A DNA stretch of 64,000 nucleotides from AP-15 sp963747735 (lineage in GTDB: Bacteria; Pseudomonadota; Alphaproteobacteria; ATCC43930; CGMCC-115725). Each line of letters starts with the position of its first letter. Within the stretch, counting starts at the first letter, position 1. Under the pieces are notes generated by a model. The model was not told the origin of the DNA. It worked only from the letters and a program-made list of their open reading frames with translations, and did not search any database. Position numbers and translations under genes: made by a program. Below are positions 1 to 8,606 of the stretch, piece by piece. The stretch lies in assembly GCA_963747735.1 (NCBI GenBank), contig CAVVGE010000001.1:496001-560000 (forward strand). The letters run 5' to 3'.

Positions 1-420
1 GACCCCGATCTGATCCGTGCGCTCGCACGGCTTTTGGCCGAGACGGGGTTGAGCGAAATCGAATACGCGGTCGGCGACCAGCGCATCCGTGTCGCCCGCG
101 GCGGGACGGCAGCTGCCGCTGCCACTACGGCATCCCCCGTCTCTTCAGCGACAGGCGCCGCCGTCGCCGTCGGGCCCGCCGACCATCCCGACGCGCTGAC
201 CGCGCCCATGGTCGGGACCGTCTATCTGGGGCCGGAGCCGGGAGCGCCGCCCTTTGTGCGGCTCGGCGACACCGTCGTCGCCGGCCAGACCCTCTTGATC
301 ATCGAGGCGATGAAGGTGATGAACGAGATCCGCGCACCACGCGCCGGACGGGTCGCGCAAATCTTCGCCGTGGACGCCCAGCCGGTGGAATACGGCGCCG
401 CGCTGATGCTGGTCGAATAA
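1..420 (+). CDS. accB: Acetyl-CoA carboxylase biotin carboxyl carrier protein, 5' truncated
   Basis: The frame is open from base 1, so the start lies outside the window; about 139 residues remain. It carries biotin and the carboxyl group between the biotin carboxylase and carboxyltransferase of acetyl-CoA carboxylase. The C-terminal lipoyl/biotinyl domain has the biotinylation motif EAMKVMNEI, with the target lysine between the two methionines. Before it lie an Ala/Thr-rich linker and the typical BCCP N-terminal helix (LIRALARLLAETGLSEIEY). In most alphaproteobacteria accC follows accB on the same strand. Here the next gene is convergent, so accC is not directly downstream. The family call is firm; assignment to acetyl-CoA carboxylase rather than another acyl carboxylase is inferred. 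Confidence 0.9.
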   Translation, partial: DPDLIRALARLLAETGLSEIEYAVGDQRIRVARGGTAAAAATTASPVSSATGAAVAVGPADHPDALTAPMVGTVYLGPEPGAPPFVRLGDTVVAGQTLLIIEAMKVMNEIRAPRAGRVAQIFAVDAQPVEYGAALMLVE

Positions 421-433
421 GCCGCCGCTTGCG

Positions 434-1462
434 TCAGGCCGGCTGCGCGAGCTGCGTCTCGATCACCTTCGGCAACCGGCCGTAGACGCGGCGCGCATTG
501 CCTTCGAAAATCTTCGCCTTGTCTTCCGCCGAAAGCGGCAATTGGTCGATATAGCGCTTGGTGTCGTCGTAATGGTAGCCGGTCTCGGGGTCGATGCCGC
601 GAACCGCACCGATCATTTCCGAGGCAAACAGGATGTTGTCGGCAGGGATGACTTTCGCCAGCAGCTCCTGGCCGGGCAGGTGATAAACGCACGTGTCAAA
701 GAACACGTTCTTCAAGACGAGGTCGGATAAGAGCCCGAGCTTGGCGTCCTGCGCCAACCCGCGAAAGCGGCCCCAGTGATAGGGCACGGCCCCGCCGCCA
801 TGCGGGATGATGAATTTGATCGTCGGAAAATCTTTGAGCACCGACGAATTCATCAGCTGGTTGAAGCCCACCGTATCGCCGTTGAGGTAGTGCGAGCCGG
901 TCGTGTGATAGGCCGGATTACAGGCGGCGCTGACATGGATCATCGCCGGAATGTCGTATTCGACCATCTTCTCGTAGACCGGATACCAGTAGCGGTCGGA
1001 GAGCGGCGGGTCCTGCCAATGCCCGCCCGACGGGTCGGGGTTCAGGTTGAGGCCGACGAACTCGTATTCGTTGACAACGCGATCGATCTCCGGGACGCAA
1101 TTCTTCGGCGAGACGCCGGCGCTCTGCGGCAGCATCGCCACCCCGACAAAGTTCCGTGGAAAGAGCGAGCAGACGCGGTGGATCAGCTCATTGCAGGCTT
1201 GGGCCCAGGCTTCGCTCGTCGTCCCATCGCCGAGGTGATGGCCCATGCCGGCAGCGCGCGGCGAAAAGATCGTCAGGTCGGTGCCGCGTTCGCGCTGCAG
1301 CCTCAGCTGGCCGCCGATGATCGTCTCGCGGATCTCGTCGTCGGTGATGCGCGGGCGCGGCGGCGGCGCCTTGCCGGCCTTGTGCGCCTCGACCTGCTCG
1401 CCCCGCCACGCTTCGTGCGGGCGGGGTGAGGTGGTGTAGTGGCCGTGGCAATCGATGATCAT
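434..1462 (-). CDS. ligJ: Amidohydrolase, 4-oxalomesaconate hydratase (LigJ)-like
   Basis: A 342-residue protein of the ACMSD/amidohydrolase_2 family. It begins MIIDCHGHYTT, with the metal-binding HxH at residues 6 and 8. Later metal or acid residues are seen in MIHVSAACNP, IIPHGGGAVPYHW and FASEMIGA. The Glu in the last motif, where most relatives have Asp, matches LigJ of the protocatechuate 4,5-cleavage pathway, which hydrates 4-oxalomesaconate. I chose the ATG at 1462 because GGGAGG lies just upstream; a longer frame reaching 1498 lacks family similarity. It is the last gene of a minus-strand cluster with an HpcH/HpaI aldolase, which fits hydratase then aldolase steps. The exact substrate is inferred. 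Confidence 0.75.
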   Translation of the reverse strand: MIIDCHGHYTTSPRPHEAWRGEQVEAHKAGKAPPPRPRITDDEIRETIIGGQLRLQRERGTDLTIFSPRAAGMGHHLGDGTTSEAWAQACNELIHRVCSLFPRNFVGVAMLPQSAGVSPKNCVPEIDRVVNEYEFVGLNLNPDPSGGHWQDPPLSDRYWYPVYEKMVEYDIPAMIHVSAACNPAYHTTGSHYLNGDTVGFNQLMNSSVLKDFPTIKFIIPHGGGAVPYHWGRFRGLAQDAKLGLLSDLVLKNVFFDTCVYHLPGQELLAKVIPADNILFASEMIGAVRGIDPETGYHYDDTKRYIDQLPLSAEDKAKIFEGNARRVYGRLPKVIETQLAQPA

Positions 1463-1498
1463 ACGCGCCTCCCGCCCGGCTGATGCGGCGCGCCCCAT

Positions 1499-2269
1499 TC
1501 ACGCGCCAGAGCCGCACGCCGCGACGCCCCGGTCGATCAAAAAGCCGCCGTCGCTGCCGGTCAGCACGAGCCGCATCCCGATCCCGACATATCTCTCCAG
1601 CAGCGCATCGTCGTAGACCCCGCCCATGCCGGGCCACTTGTCGTGCTGGCGGCAGGCAGCGATCACGGTCTCGTACGCACCGACGATCCGCGCGTGCCCG
1701 AACTCGCCGGGGATGCCCATCTCGGCGGCGAGATCGTTGGTGCCGATCAACAATGCGTCGATGCCGGGAACTGCGGCGATTGCCGCGGCATTGGCGATCG
1801 CCGTCGGCGTCTCGACCATCGCAATGACCAGGAGTGCGGCGTTGGCGGCTTGCGTCATCTCGCCGGTCGGCAGCGACTGAAAATCGAAGATCGCCTGCGC
1901 ACCGGCGAGCGAACGATGACCGATCGGCGGGTATTTCAGATGGTCGATGATCTCGCGCGCCTGCTCGGCGCTGTCGACATGCGGCATGACAATCCCGAGC
2001 GCCCCCGAGTCGAGGACGCGCGTCGCCATCGAATGCTGCATAAACGGCACCCGGACGATCGGCGAAATTCCGGTATCGAGCGCGGCGACGGCGAGAGTTG
2101 TCGCGAACTCGATCGACATCGGGCCGTGCTCGAGATCGATGAACAGCCAGTCGTAGCCGGCTGTCTTCATCATCTTGGCGACATCGACGGTGCGCGCCGT
2201 CCGGATGCCGACGCCCAGCGACATCTCACCCTTTTCGAGGCGCTCCCGCGCCGCGTTGCGAACCTTCAT
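1499..2269 (-). CDS. HpcH/HpaI-family aldolase
   Basis: A 256-residue TIM-barrel class II aldolase that cleaves or forms hydroxy-oxo-acids with pyruvate or a similar donor and a divalent metal. Visible family motifs are DWLFIDLEHGPMS, PIVRVP, the hinge GIVMPHVDSAEQA and the metal-site region LLIGTNDLAAEMG. The length matches HpaI (about 260). The ATG at 2269 gives the usual MKVRNAAR start; the longer frame to 2314 reads through a tandem repeat. It sits immediately upstream of the LigJ-like hydratase. It may therefore stand in for the dedicated LigK aldolase, which is a different fold; this pathway link is an inference. Confidence 0.85.
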   Translation of the reverse strand: MKVRNAARERLEKGEMSLGVGIRTARTVDVAKMMKTAGYDWLFIDLEHGPMSIEFATTLAVAALDTGISPIVRVPFMQHSMATRVLDSGALGIVMPHVDSAEQAREIIDHLKYPPIGHRSLAGAQAIFDFQSLPTGEMTQAANAALLVIAMVETPTAIANAAAIAAVPGIDALLIGTNDLAAEMGIPGEFGHARIVGAYETVIAACRQHDKWPGMGGVYDDALLERYVGIGMRLVLTGSDGGFLIDRGVAACGSGA

Positions 2270-2305
2270 GCTGTCCACCCGATCAAATTGTCCGCATGCC
2301 ATGTA

Positions 2306-2359
2306 GGGAAGCACTGCCGTCAGGGAAGCACTGCCGTCAGGGAAGCACTGCCGTCAGGG
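2306..2359. repeat. 17-bp tandem repeat, three copies
   Basis: The unit GGGAAGCACTGCCGTCA occurs three times head to tail at 2306, 2323 and 2340, followed by a partial GGGA. The copies are identical. It lies in the 152-bp gap between the aldolase start and the broken hydrolase. It forms no long dyad and is too short and contiguous for a CRISPR array. Confidence 0.9.
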
Positions 2360-2421
2360 ACGGTCAACTCGTCCGCAGACGAGCACAGCCTTTCCTTTCC
2401 GGGGGACGCCGGGTCTGGAGA

Positions 2422-3205
2422 TCAGGCGGTCCAGGCGAGGATCGCGGCGGCGACCTCCTCGGGCCGGTCGAGCTCGGCCAGATGGCCGGCGCCGGGGATG
2501 GTCTTGATCTCGGTGCGGCCGGCGATCCCTTGGGTGAAGCGGTCAAGATAGCGCCGCGGCAGGATATGGTCGTCCTCGCCCCAGAGAAGCAGGGTCGGCG
2601 CCGCGATCAAGCGGCAGCCGCTTTTCGAGCTTGGTGTTGCCGAGCGGCCAAAAGGCGCGGGCGGCGGCCTCGGCGGCGCGGGTCTGCACAATCGGCCATT
2701 CGGGCGAGTTGATGCCTTCGGGCTCGGCTTTGAGCGCATTCCAGCGCTGCGGATCGGCGCACATCAGCGCCGGGACATCGGGAGCCCGCTGCGCCCACGG
2801 ATCGGTCATCGGCTCCTTGTCGTCGAATAGGCCCCAGGGAGCGATCAAGGCGAGCCGGCGCACCGATTGCGGCCAGATCGCCGCGATCTCGGCGGCAAAG
2901 GCAGCTCCCGGCGAGCCGCCGGCCAGATCGGCGCCGTCGAGCCCGGCCAATTGCAGCAGCCGGCGGATCGCCAATACCCAGTCGAGATGGCTGTCGAGCA
3001 CGGTATGGCCGAGATCGCCGCCCGGGAATCCCGGCAGCGACGGCACGATGACGGTCCGCTCGCGGGCGAGCGCGTCGAGAAACGGGACCCAGCGCGGCAG
3101 CCCGCCATATCCCGCCAGAAAGCCGAGCTTCGGCCCCTCTCCCTTCTGCCAGACCCGGCAGGGAAAGCCGTTGATCTCGACCGAGAGGGTTTCCGGCTCG
3201 CTCAA
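2422..3205 (-). pseudogene. Alpha/beta hydrolase, frameshifted
   Basis: The two halves lie in different frames. Residues from 3205 to about 2617 hold the oxyanion region and the nucleophile elbow (AGGSPGAAF, Ser nucleophile). The rest, in the next frame, holds the acid motif GEDDHILP and the catalytic His motif GAGHLAELDRP. Joining them by removing one base near 2613-2620 gives a normal hydrolase of about 260 residues with a complete triad. The first half starts at a TTG eight bases downstream of the LLM flavoenzyme stop, so the two are probably co-transcribed. Either the gene is inactivated by a single-base insertion or the base is a sequence error. The substrate is unknown; ring-fission-product hydrolases of this type are common in such clusters. 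Confidence 0.75.
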
Positions 3206-3212
3206 TTCGGCC

Positions 3213-4494
3213 TCACTCCGCGGCCATCGCCGCCGGCCGGTAGGGCGCCGGCGCGGCGCGCAGCTCGCGGTTCATCGGCTGCGGCCACCAGCGGTCCTCC
3301 CATTCGGAAAACAGACCGGTCAGCTGCGGCATGACCTTTTCGGCGAACAACCGCGTGTTGTAGCCGGCCAAATCCTTGCCCATGCAGCCGAACTGCAAGA
3401 GCAGCATCAGATGGCCGACATTGAGGTCGGTCGCCACGTTGCGGAGCTGCTCGGCGACCTCGTCGGGCGAGCCGATGATCACGTAGCCCTTGTCGACGAT
3501 CGCATCCATCTCGCGTGCCAGTTGCTGGAACTTGGTCGCATAGCGCGGTGGTGCGGAAGCCTGCGCCGCCTGGGCGACCTGGCCTTGCACGCCGGCGCGC
3601 ATCGTCGCCTCGCTGGTATAGCCGGGCGGGCTGGCAAAGCGGGCATCGACATGCAGGCACCGGCCATAAAAATACTCGGCCGGCTCGCGATAGAGGCGGT
3701 AGGCCTCCGCGCGCGTCTCGGCGACGCCGACAAATTGCAGAAAGCCGGCGCGGTAGGGGTTCCGGTCCTTGCCGAGCCGCGCCATCTCGTTCCAGAAGCC
3801 GGTCATTGTCGCCTGGCCGGCCTTGTAGCCGAAATAGGACAAGTACGCGTAGACGTAGTCCATCTGCGCGCACCACTGCCAGGTCTCGACCGAGCCGCCG
3901 CCCGGGATCCAAACGGGCGGGTGCGGTTTTTGTATGGGCCGCGGCCAGATGTTGACATAGCGCTGCTGGTTGAAGCGGCCGTTGAAGGCAAAGGTGTCCG
4001 GCTCGGTCCAGGCGCGCATGACGAGGTCGTGCGCCTCGCGATAGCGCTCGCGCAGCATCGATGGGTTCTGGCCATAGGCGAAGCAGGTGTCCATCGGGGT
4101 CCCGACCGGAAACCCGGCGATCAGCCGCCCGCCCGAGATCACGTCGATCATCGCAAACTCCTCGGCGACCCGCGTCGGCGGGTTGTAGAGCGCCAGGGAA
4201 TTGCCCATCACGCATAAGGCCGCGTTCGAGGTGCGCCGCGCCAACGCGCTCGCGATCAAATTGGGCGACGGCATCAGCCCGTAACCATTGGAGTGGTGCT
4301 CGTTGACGCAGACCGCGTCGAACCCGCATTGGGCGGCGAATTCGAGCTCGTCCATAAAGTCGTTGTACATCAGATGCGCGCGCTTCGGGTCGAACAGCGA
4401 GGAGTGGATATCGACCCAGACCGAGGGATGCATGCTCGCGAAAATCCTCGGGCAACTCGGTGTAGGGCATCAGGTGAAACCACATCAATTTCAT
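3213..4494 (-). pseudogene. LLM-class flavin-dependent monooxygenase, frameshifted near the start
   Basis: A luciferase-like oxidoreductase of about 427 residues. Codons 1-20 (MKLMWFHLMPYTELPEDF, ATG at 4494) are in one frame and the remaining 406 residues (from HPSVWVDIHSSLFDP) are in another. The two meet at CATGCAT near 4434-4438, where one extra base would explain the shift. The N-terminal block is conserved in this subfamily and belongs to the protein. Family features include CVNEHHSNGYGLMPSPN, the LARRTSNA strand and HPPVWIPGGGSVETW. The enzyme would use reduced flavin and oxygen on an unknown organic substrate. An internal ATG at 4433 could start a shortened protein. Confidence 0.75.
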
Positions 4495-5077
4495 CGCGCG
4501 GCGCTCCGCCCCATCTTCCCACCCGGCCAGCCTGACCCGCCGCTACACGCAGGTCAAGCAATCGGCCCGAGCGATGTAGCTGACTGGTGATCTGTCCGGT
4601 TTTTGTAGGGCGTGATCTGTCCGGTTTTAGAACCGCTCGAAAGGGGGGCGGGGGATGGTTGTGCACATGCCGCGGCGCGCCTCGCGCGATCCCCCAATTT
4701 TTTGGTATTGTCACCAACGGTTTACCACCGCCGACAATGCGTTACCGCAAGTAACAAGGTTTTACACAGATTCTCAATGGCTTAGAAAAATCGCCCAAAT
4801 ATTGGGCAATCCGTCGAGCGCGAGGCGGTCGCTGCGCTGCGGCCCGACGGCAACCAGCTTGTCCACCGGGTTATCCCCCACCGCCGTGGATATCGAACCC
4901 ACGCCGCTCGTCGCCGCGCGCCCCCCTTGCACGACCTCGACCCGCGCACCCGCGCCTTTGCTTTCGGAGTGATGGAGCATTCGGGAAGCCGTAGGTGCCC
5001 ACCGCTCAAGTCCGGCCACGGGGGTCTGCGAGCCGAGGGATTTCCAGGATCGCGGCTCGATCAGAGCGGACCACGCT
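4495..5077. other. Intergenic region with an AT-rich island and a 17-bp direct repeat
   Basis: No convincing gene is present in these 583 bases. Two identical copies of GTGATCTGTCCGGTTTT (4587-4603 and 4612-4628) sit 25 bases apart and resemble a leftover transposon end. The stretch 4690-4810 is much richer in A and T than its surroundings. It contains sequences close to DnaA boxes: TTGTGCACA near 4660, TTGTCCACC near 4859 and TTATCCCCC near 4871. Short frames on both strands (4655-4972 plus, 4774-5019 minus) match no family I recognise. Confidence 0.5.
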
Positions 5078-5701
5078 CTAATCTGGTAAATCGCGCAAAT
5101 GGTCCGTTTGGTTTACCGTAATGATGAAAAAGCCACGTTCGTCCAGATCGATCTCGTTGATTGCGCAAGGACTTTGACGGATGTGCCAATACTTTGACAG
5201 CGGCACGCCGAGCACGTGCATCAGGAGCACCCGATTGACGCTGTCATGTCCGACCATGACGACGGTTTCCTGCCGATGCGCCTGATGGACGGCTTGCAGC
5301 GTGGCGGCGACCCGGTCTTCAACTTTCTGCAAGGTCTCTCCACTGGGCAGCGTCACCCGATCCGGCGCCCGATGCCAAAGCTCGAGCTCCGACGGCCAGC
5401 GGGCTCTCACTTCGTCCGGTGTCAGCCCCTGCCATGCGCCGTAGTCGATATCGACAAGCCCGTCGAACGGTATCGGCGCCAGACCGAAGGGACGGCCGAT
5501 CGCCGCACCCGTGTCCCGACATCGGGAAAGCGGGCTGACATAGACCGCCGCCGGGCGCCACGAAGCGCAGATACGTCGAGCGGTCGCCTCGGCCTGAGCG
5601 CGGCCCTCCGGGGTCAGCGGCAGATCGGCGCGCCCGCGAAAGCGCTCCGGCGAAATCCCGGCGACGTGGCCATGCCGCACCAGCAGGATCTTGGTGGTCA
5701 T
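5078..5701 (-). CDS. Histidine phosphatase (phosphoglycerate mutase-like) family protein
   Basis: A 207-residue protein starting MTTKILLVRHGH, where RHG carries the phosphorylated histidine. The second conserved His is in VVMVGHDSVNR, and PLSRCRDTG is the usual phosphate-pocket arginine motif. GGAGGG precedes the ATG at 5701. It resembles alpha-ribazole phosphatase (CobC) and broad-specificity phosphatases. It lies 82 bases downstream of the last hyf-type gene on the same strand, so it may share that transcript. The substrate cannot be told from the sequence. Confidence 0.85.
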   Translation of the reverse strand: MTTKILLVRHGHVAGISPERFRGRADLPLTPEGRAQAEATARRICASWRPAAVYVSPLSRCRDTGAAIGRPFGLAPIPFDGLVDIDYGAWQGLTPDEVRARWPSELELWHRAPDRVTLPSGETLQKVEDRVAATLQAVHQAHRQETVVMVGHDSVNRVLLMHVLGVPLSKYWHIRQSPCAINEIDLDERGFFIITVNQTDHLRDLPD

Positions 5702-5737
5702 GCAAATCCCTCCGCGCGCATCCCGAGCCAGCGGCCC

Positions 5738-5786
5738 TGCGATCGTCACCAGGGCTTGCGATCGTCACCAGGGCTTGCGATCGTCA
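5738..5786. repeat. 19-bp tandem repeat, 2.5 copies
   Basis: The unit TGCGATCGTCACCAGGGCT is present at 5738 and 5757, with a partial copy at 5776 ending TGCGATCGTCA. It lies between the phosphatase start and the hyfB stop codon and overlaps the last bases of hyfB. Confidence 0.85.
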
Positions 5787-7802
5787 GACGAGAATAATCA
5801 GCAAAATGATGACCAGCAGGATGCCGATCAAAGACAAATAGAAATTGAGCCGGCCGGACTGAATGAGACGCAACCGCAGCGCGGCGGCGATCACCAGCCG
5901 TTCGAGCGGCGCAAAGAGATAGGGCCCGAAGACCGGCGCGACATCGTGGCTGAAGACGAGCCGCCTGACAAAATAGGGGCGGCCGTTGAATTCCTCGGCG
6001 AGCTCGTGCTCGGTCGCTGACGTCGGCCGGTAGATAAAGCTGTAGAAGGTGCGCAGCGCGTTGGAAAAGGTCAGCGCGGTTGTCGTTGCGCCCTGCGGAT
6101 CATGGTCCCGTCCGCCATACCAGACGGGCGCCGTTCGCAAGCGGTGGCGGCGGCTCGACAGCAGCAGCAGCGCAATCGGGATAAGTGCCAGCAACGGCAT
6201 GACAATAACGAGCAGGCTCGGCGAGATGAACGCGAATGTCCCGTTCAGGCGGATCGGCGCGCCCGTGGCCGGCACGAGCAGCCATCCGACATGCATCTTC
6301 GCGACCGCCGCTGTCCCGAACGAGCTTGCCGCCGTCGGACCGAGCGCGTCGAGCCAGACCGGCATCCCGGCGGCCAAGGCCAGCACCAGCACGCCCAAAA
6401 GCCCGACCGCGACAGCGTTTCCTAACGGCACCGGCGTGGCGGCCGGGTCGGCGCGGCCGAGAAGCCCGATGCCGAAAACCTTGACGAACGTGGCAAAGGC
6501 AATGGCCGCGGTAAGGGCGAGCCCGGCCCCGCCGAGCGCGGTCGTGATCCGGCTGCCGAGGCTGCCGAGATGGAAGCCTTGAAAGAAAGTCTGGAGCAAG
6601 TACCACTCGCTGACAAACCCGGCTTGCGGCGGCATCGCCGCAAGGCTCATAGCGGCGAACAGGGCGCCAAGACCGAAGACCCATGGACTGGCGGCCAGAA
6701 TTCCGCGCTGCGCCAGCCGGTAGTCGCCACGCGCGCGGTAGACCCCATCGGCTGAAAGAAACAGGGCACCCTTGGCGAGGGCGTGCCCCGCCAGGTGCAG
6801 CAGGGCGACGGTCCAGGCGAGGCTGGCGAGGTCCATCAGCTGGTCCCGGCGGAACATCAATGCCGCGCCCAACAGGCACACGGCGATCGACCCGTTCTCG
6901 GCCGAGGACAGGCTCAGCAGCTCGCGCCACGATTCCTGCTGGAAGGCGTAGAGCGCGGTCAAAATGGCGCTCAGCACCGCGATCGCGACAACAAAAATCC
7001 CGACGACCGAGACCGGCAGCGCCCGATCGACCGGCAGCCATTCGATCAAGCCGCGGCTCAGGCCGAAGAACGCAGCATTGAGGACCACGCCCGACAGGAT
7101 CGCCCCGGTCGCCCCGCTGGCCGCGCCATAAGCGCCCGGGAACCACTCGTAAAACGGCAGCAGGCCGAGCTTTGCGCCAAACCCGACAAGCAGCAGCAGG
7201 GCGACGAAGAGGTGCTCGCCGCGCGGCATCGCGCCCGCCGCTGCGGCGAAATCGCTAAAGGAGAGGCTGTCGGCTTGCCCGGCGAGCAGCAGAAAGGCCA
7301 GCACCAGAGCAACCGCGCCGGCTTCGAGCAGCGCCAGCATAAACAGCACCGGCCGGCCCGATTCCGCGGCCATATTCTCGCCCAGGATCATCACGGCGCC
7401 GCCGAGGCTCATGATCTCCCAGGCCACGAGAAACGTAACCGCGTCTTGCAGGCCGAAAACCCCGAGCGCGCCGATCAAGCTCGCCGCCGCGCCAAAGATC
7501 CAGCCCTGCTGCCGGCGCGCGGGCGTGCCGAGCCAGACGGCGAGCACGGCCCCGATGGTGCCAAAGCCCAACAGCCACAGGGCGTCGGAAGAAAGCTGGA
7601 ACCTCGCGCCTTCCGGCCCGATCCCCAGCGTGATACGGAGCGCCGCGGTGCCGCCGGGCAGCGTCCTTGCGATCAGCGCAAGAAGCGCCAAGCCGCCGAG
7701 GCCGAGAAGCACCCGCGCCATCACCGCAGCTCGCCCCGTCAGGGCGAGGAATGCGGCGATCAGCCATGCCGCGAGCGCGATGCCGAGAAGGCTATTCGAC
7801 AA
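5784..7802 (-). CDS. hyfB: Hydrogenase-4-like proton-translocating subunit (HyfB/HycC type)
   Basis: A 672-residue, very hydrophobic protein of the Mrp-antiporter/NuoL-like family (proton_antipo_M domain). About 14-16 transmembrane helices are apparent. Conserved pieces include VAWEIMSLGGAVMIL (the helix-5 Glu), GFGAKLGLLPFYEWFPGAYGAASGATGAILSG (the Lys helix) and HALAKGALFLSADGVYR. It would be one of the two ion-pumping arms of the complex. Translation probably starts at TTG 7802, overlapping the end of the preceding fused ferredoxin-NuoB gene by 11 bases. It is the last gene of the hyf-like operon, unlike E. coli, where hyfB leads. Confidence 0.85.
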   Translation of the reverse strand: MSNSLLGIALAAWLIAAFLALTGRAAVMARVLLGLGGLALLALIARTLPGGTAALRITLGIGPEGARFQLSSDALWLLGFGTIGAVLAVWLGTPARRQQGWIFGAAASLIGALGVFGLQDAVTFLVAWEIMSLGGAVMILGENMAAESGRPVLFMLALLEAGAVALVLAFLLLAGQADSLSFSDFAAAAGAMPRGEHLFVALLLLVGFGAKLGLLPFYEWFPGAYGAASGATGAILSGVVLNAAFFGLSRGLIEWLPVDRALPVSVVGIFVVAIAVLSAILTALYAFQQESWRELLSLSSAENGSIAVCLLGAALMFRRDQLMDLASLAWTVALLHLAGHALAKGALFLSADGVYRARGDYRLAQRGILAASPWVFGLGALFAAMSLAAMPPQAGFVSEWYLLQTFFQGFHLGSLGSRITTALGGAGLALTAAIAFATFVKVFGIGLLGRADPAATPVPLGNAVAVGLLGVLVLALAAGMPVWLDALGPTAASSFGTAAVAKMHVGWLLVPATGAPIRLNGTFAFISPSLLVIVMPLLALIPIALLLLSSRRHRLRTAPVWYGGRDHDPQGATTTALTFSNALRTFYSFIYRPTSATEHELAEEFNGRPYFVRRLVFSHDVAPVFGPYLFAPLERLVIAAALRLRLIQSGRLNFYLSLIGILLVIILLIILV

Positions 7803-8598
7803 GCCGGCCTCCTGCGAGCTTTTGCGGCAGGCGGCCGAGAAACATCAGGAACGCCTCGATGATCGCCGCCGGGTTGGGCGGGCAGCCCGGCAGATAAAGA
7901 TCGACCGGCAGCACTCCCTCGAGGCCGTTGCCGCAGGCATAGCCGCCGCCGGCGACGCCGCCCGAGACCGCGCAGGTGCCCACGGCCATGACCCAGCGCG
8001 GCTCCGGCATCGCCTCATAGGCCCGGCGCAGCGGTTCGCGCATCGCATAGGTGACCGGGCCGGTCACCAGCAGGAGGTCGGCAAATCGCGGCGAGGGAGT
8101 AAAGAACACACCGAGCCGATGCAGGTTGTAGAACGGGTTGTTGAGCGCCTGCAGCTCGGATTCGCAGCCGTTGCACGAGCCGGCATCGACATGGCGGATA
8201 TGCAGGCTGCGGCGAAAGCCGGCGCGCGACGCAGCCGGCTTTGCCGGCGCTTGCGCAGCTTTTCCCGACCGCAGCAAATCCGTCCGTTGCGTCGTCCCGA
8301 ACGCCCAGTCGAAAGATTCGACCGCAGCACCCGACGGGCAGGCTTCGACACACAGCTGGCAGACGACGCAGCGCCCATAATCGACCGCAAGCCGCCCCGG
8401 CCCCTGTTCGCCGGCCGCGACGGCAATCGCCGCGGTCGGGCAGGCGGCGGCGCACTCTTCGCAATCCGGCGCACAGCGCTCCGGCTCGAAACGCGGCATT
8501 CCGAGGACGCCTTGCTGGCCCGCGGCATCTTGCGCGCTCTTGGGCCATGCGGTTGTCGCCTGCCCTTGCTTCAGGCCGAAAAATGTCCAGAGCGGCAT
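7792..8598 (-). CDS. hyfI: 2[4Fe-4S] ferredoxin-NuoB fusion subunit (HyfH-HyfI type)
   Basis: A 268-residue protein with two modules. Residues about 38-90 form an 8Fe ferredoxin: cysteines 42, 46, 49 and 53, then 77, 80, 83 and 87 in the CxxCxxCxxxCP pattern. Residues about 130-268 are NuoB-like, with all ligands of the proximal cluster visible: SCNGCESEL, VGTCAVSGG and LPGCPPNP. In E. coli these are separate subunits (HyfH and HyfI). The fusion would carry electrons from an external donor to the large subunit. The ATG at 8598 follows the hyfG stop by eight bases, with GGGGTG as a ribosome site. Longer upstream frames overlap hyfG and are not real. Confidence 0.87.
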   Translation of the reverse strand: MPLWTFFGLKQGQATTAWPKSAQDAAGQQGVLGMPRFEPERCAPDCEECAAACPTAAIAVAAGEQGPGRLAVDYGRCVVCQLCVEACPSGAAVESFDWAFGTTQRTDLLRSGKAAQAPAKPAASRAGFRRSLHIRHVDAGSCNGCESELQALNNPFYNLHRLGVFFTPSPRFADLLLVTGPVTYAMREPLRRAYEAMPEPRWVMAVGTCAVSGGVAGGGYACGNGLEGVLPVDLYLPGCPPNPAAIIEAFLMFLGRLPQKLAGGRLVE

Positions 8599-8606
8599 CG
8601 TCACCC

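Noticed and set aside
2306..2359. Tandem 17-bp repeats considered as a CRISPR array
   Set aside because: The copies are contiguous, with no spacers, and no cas gene is present.
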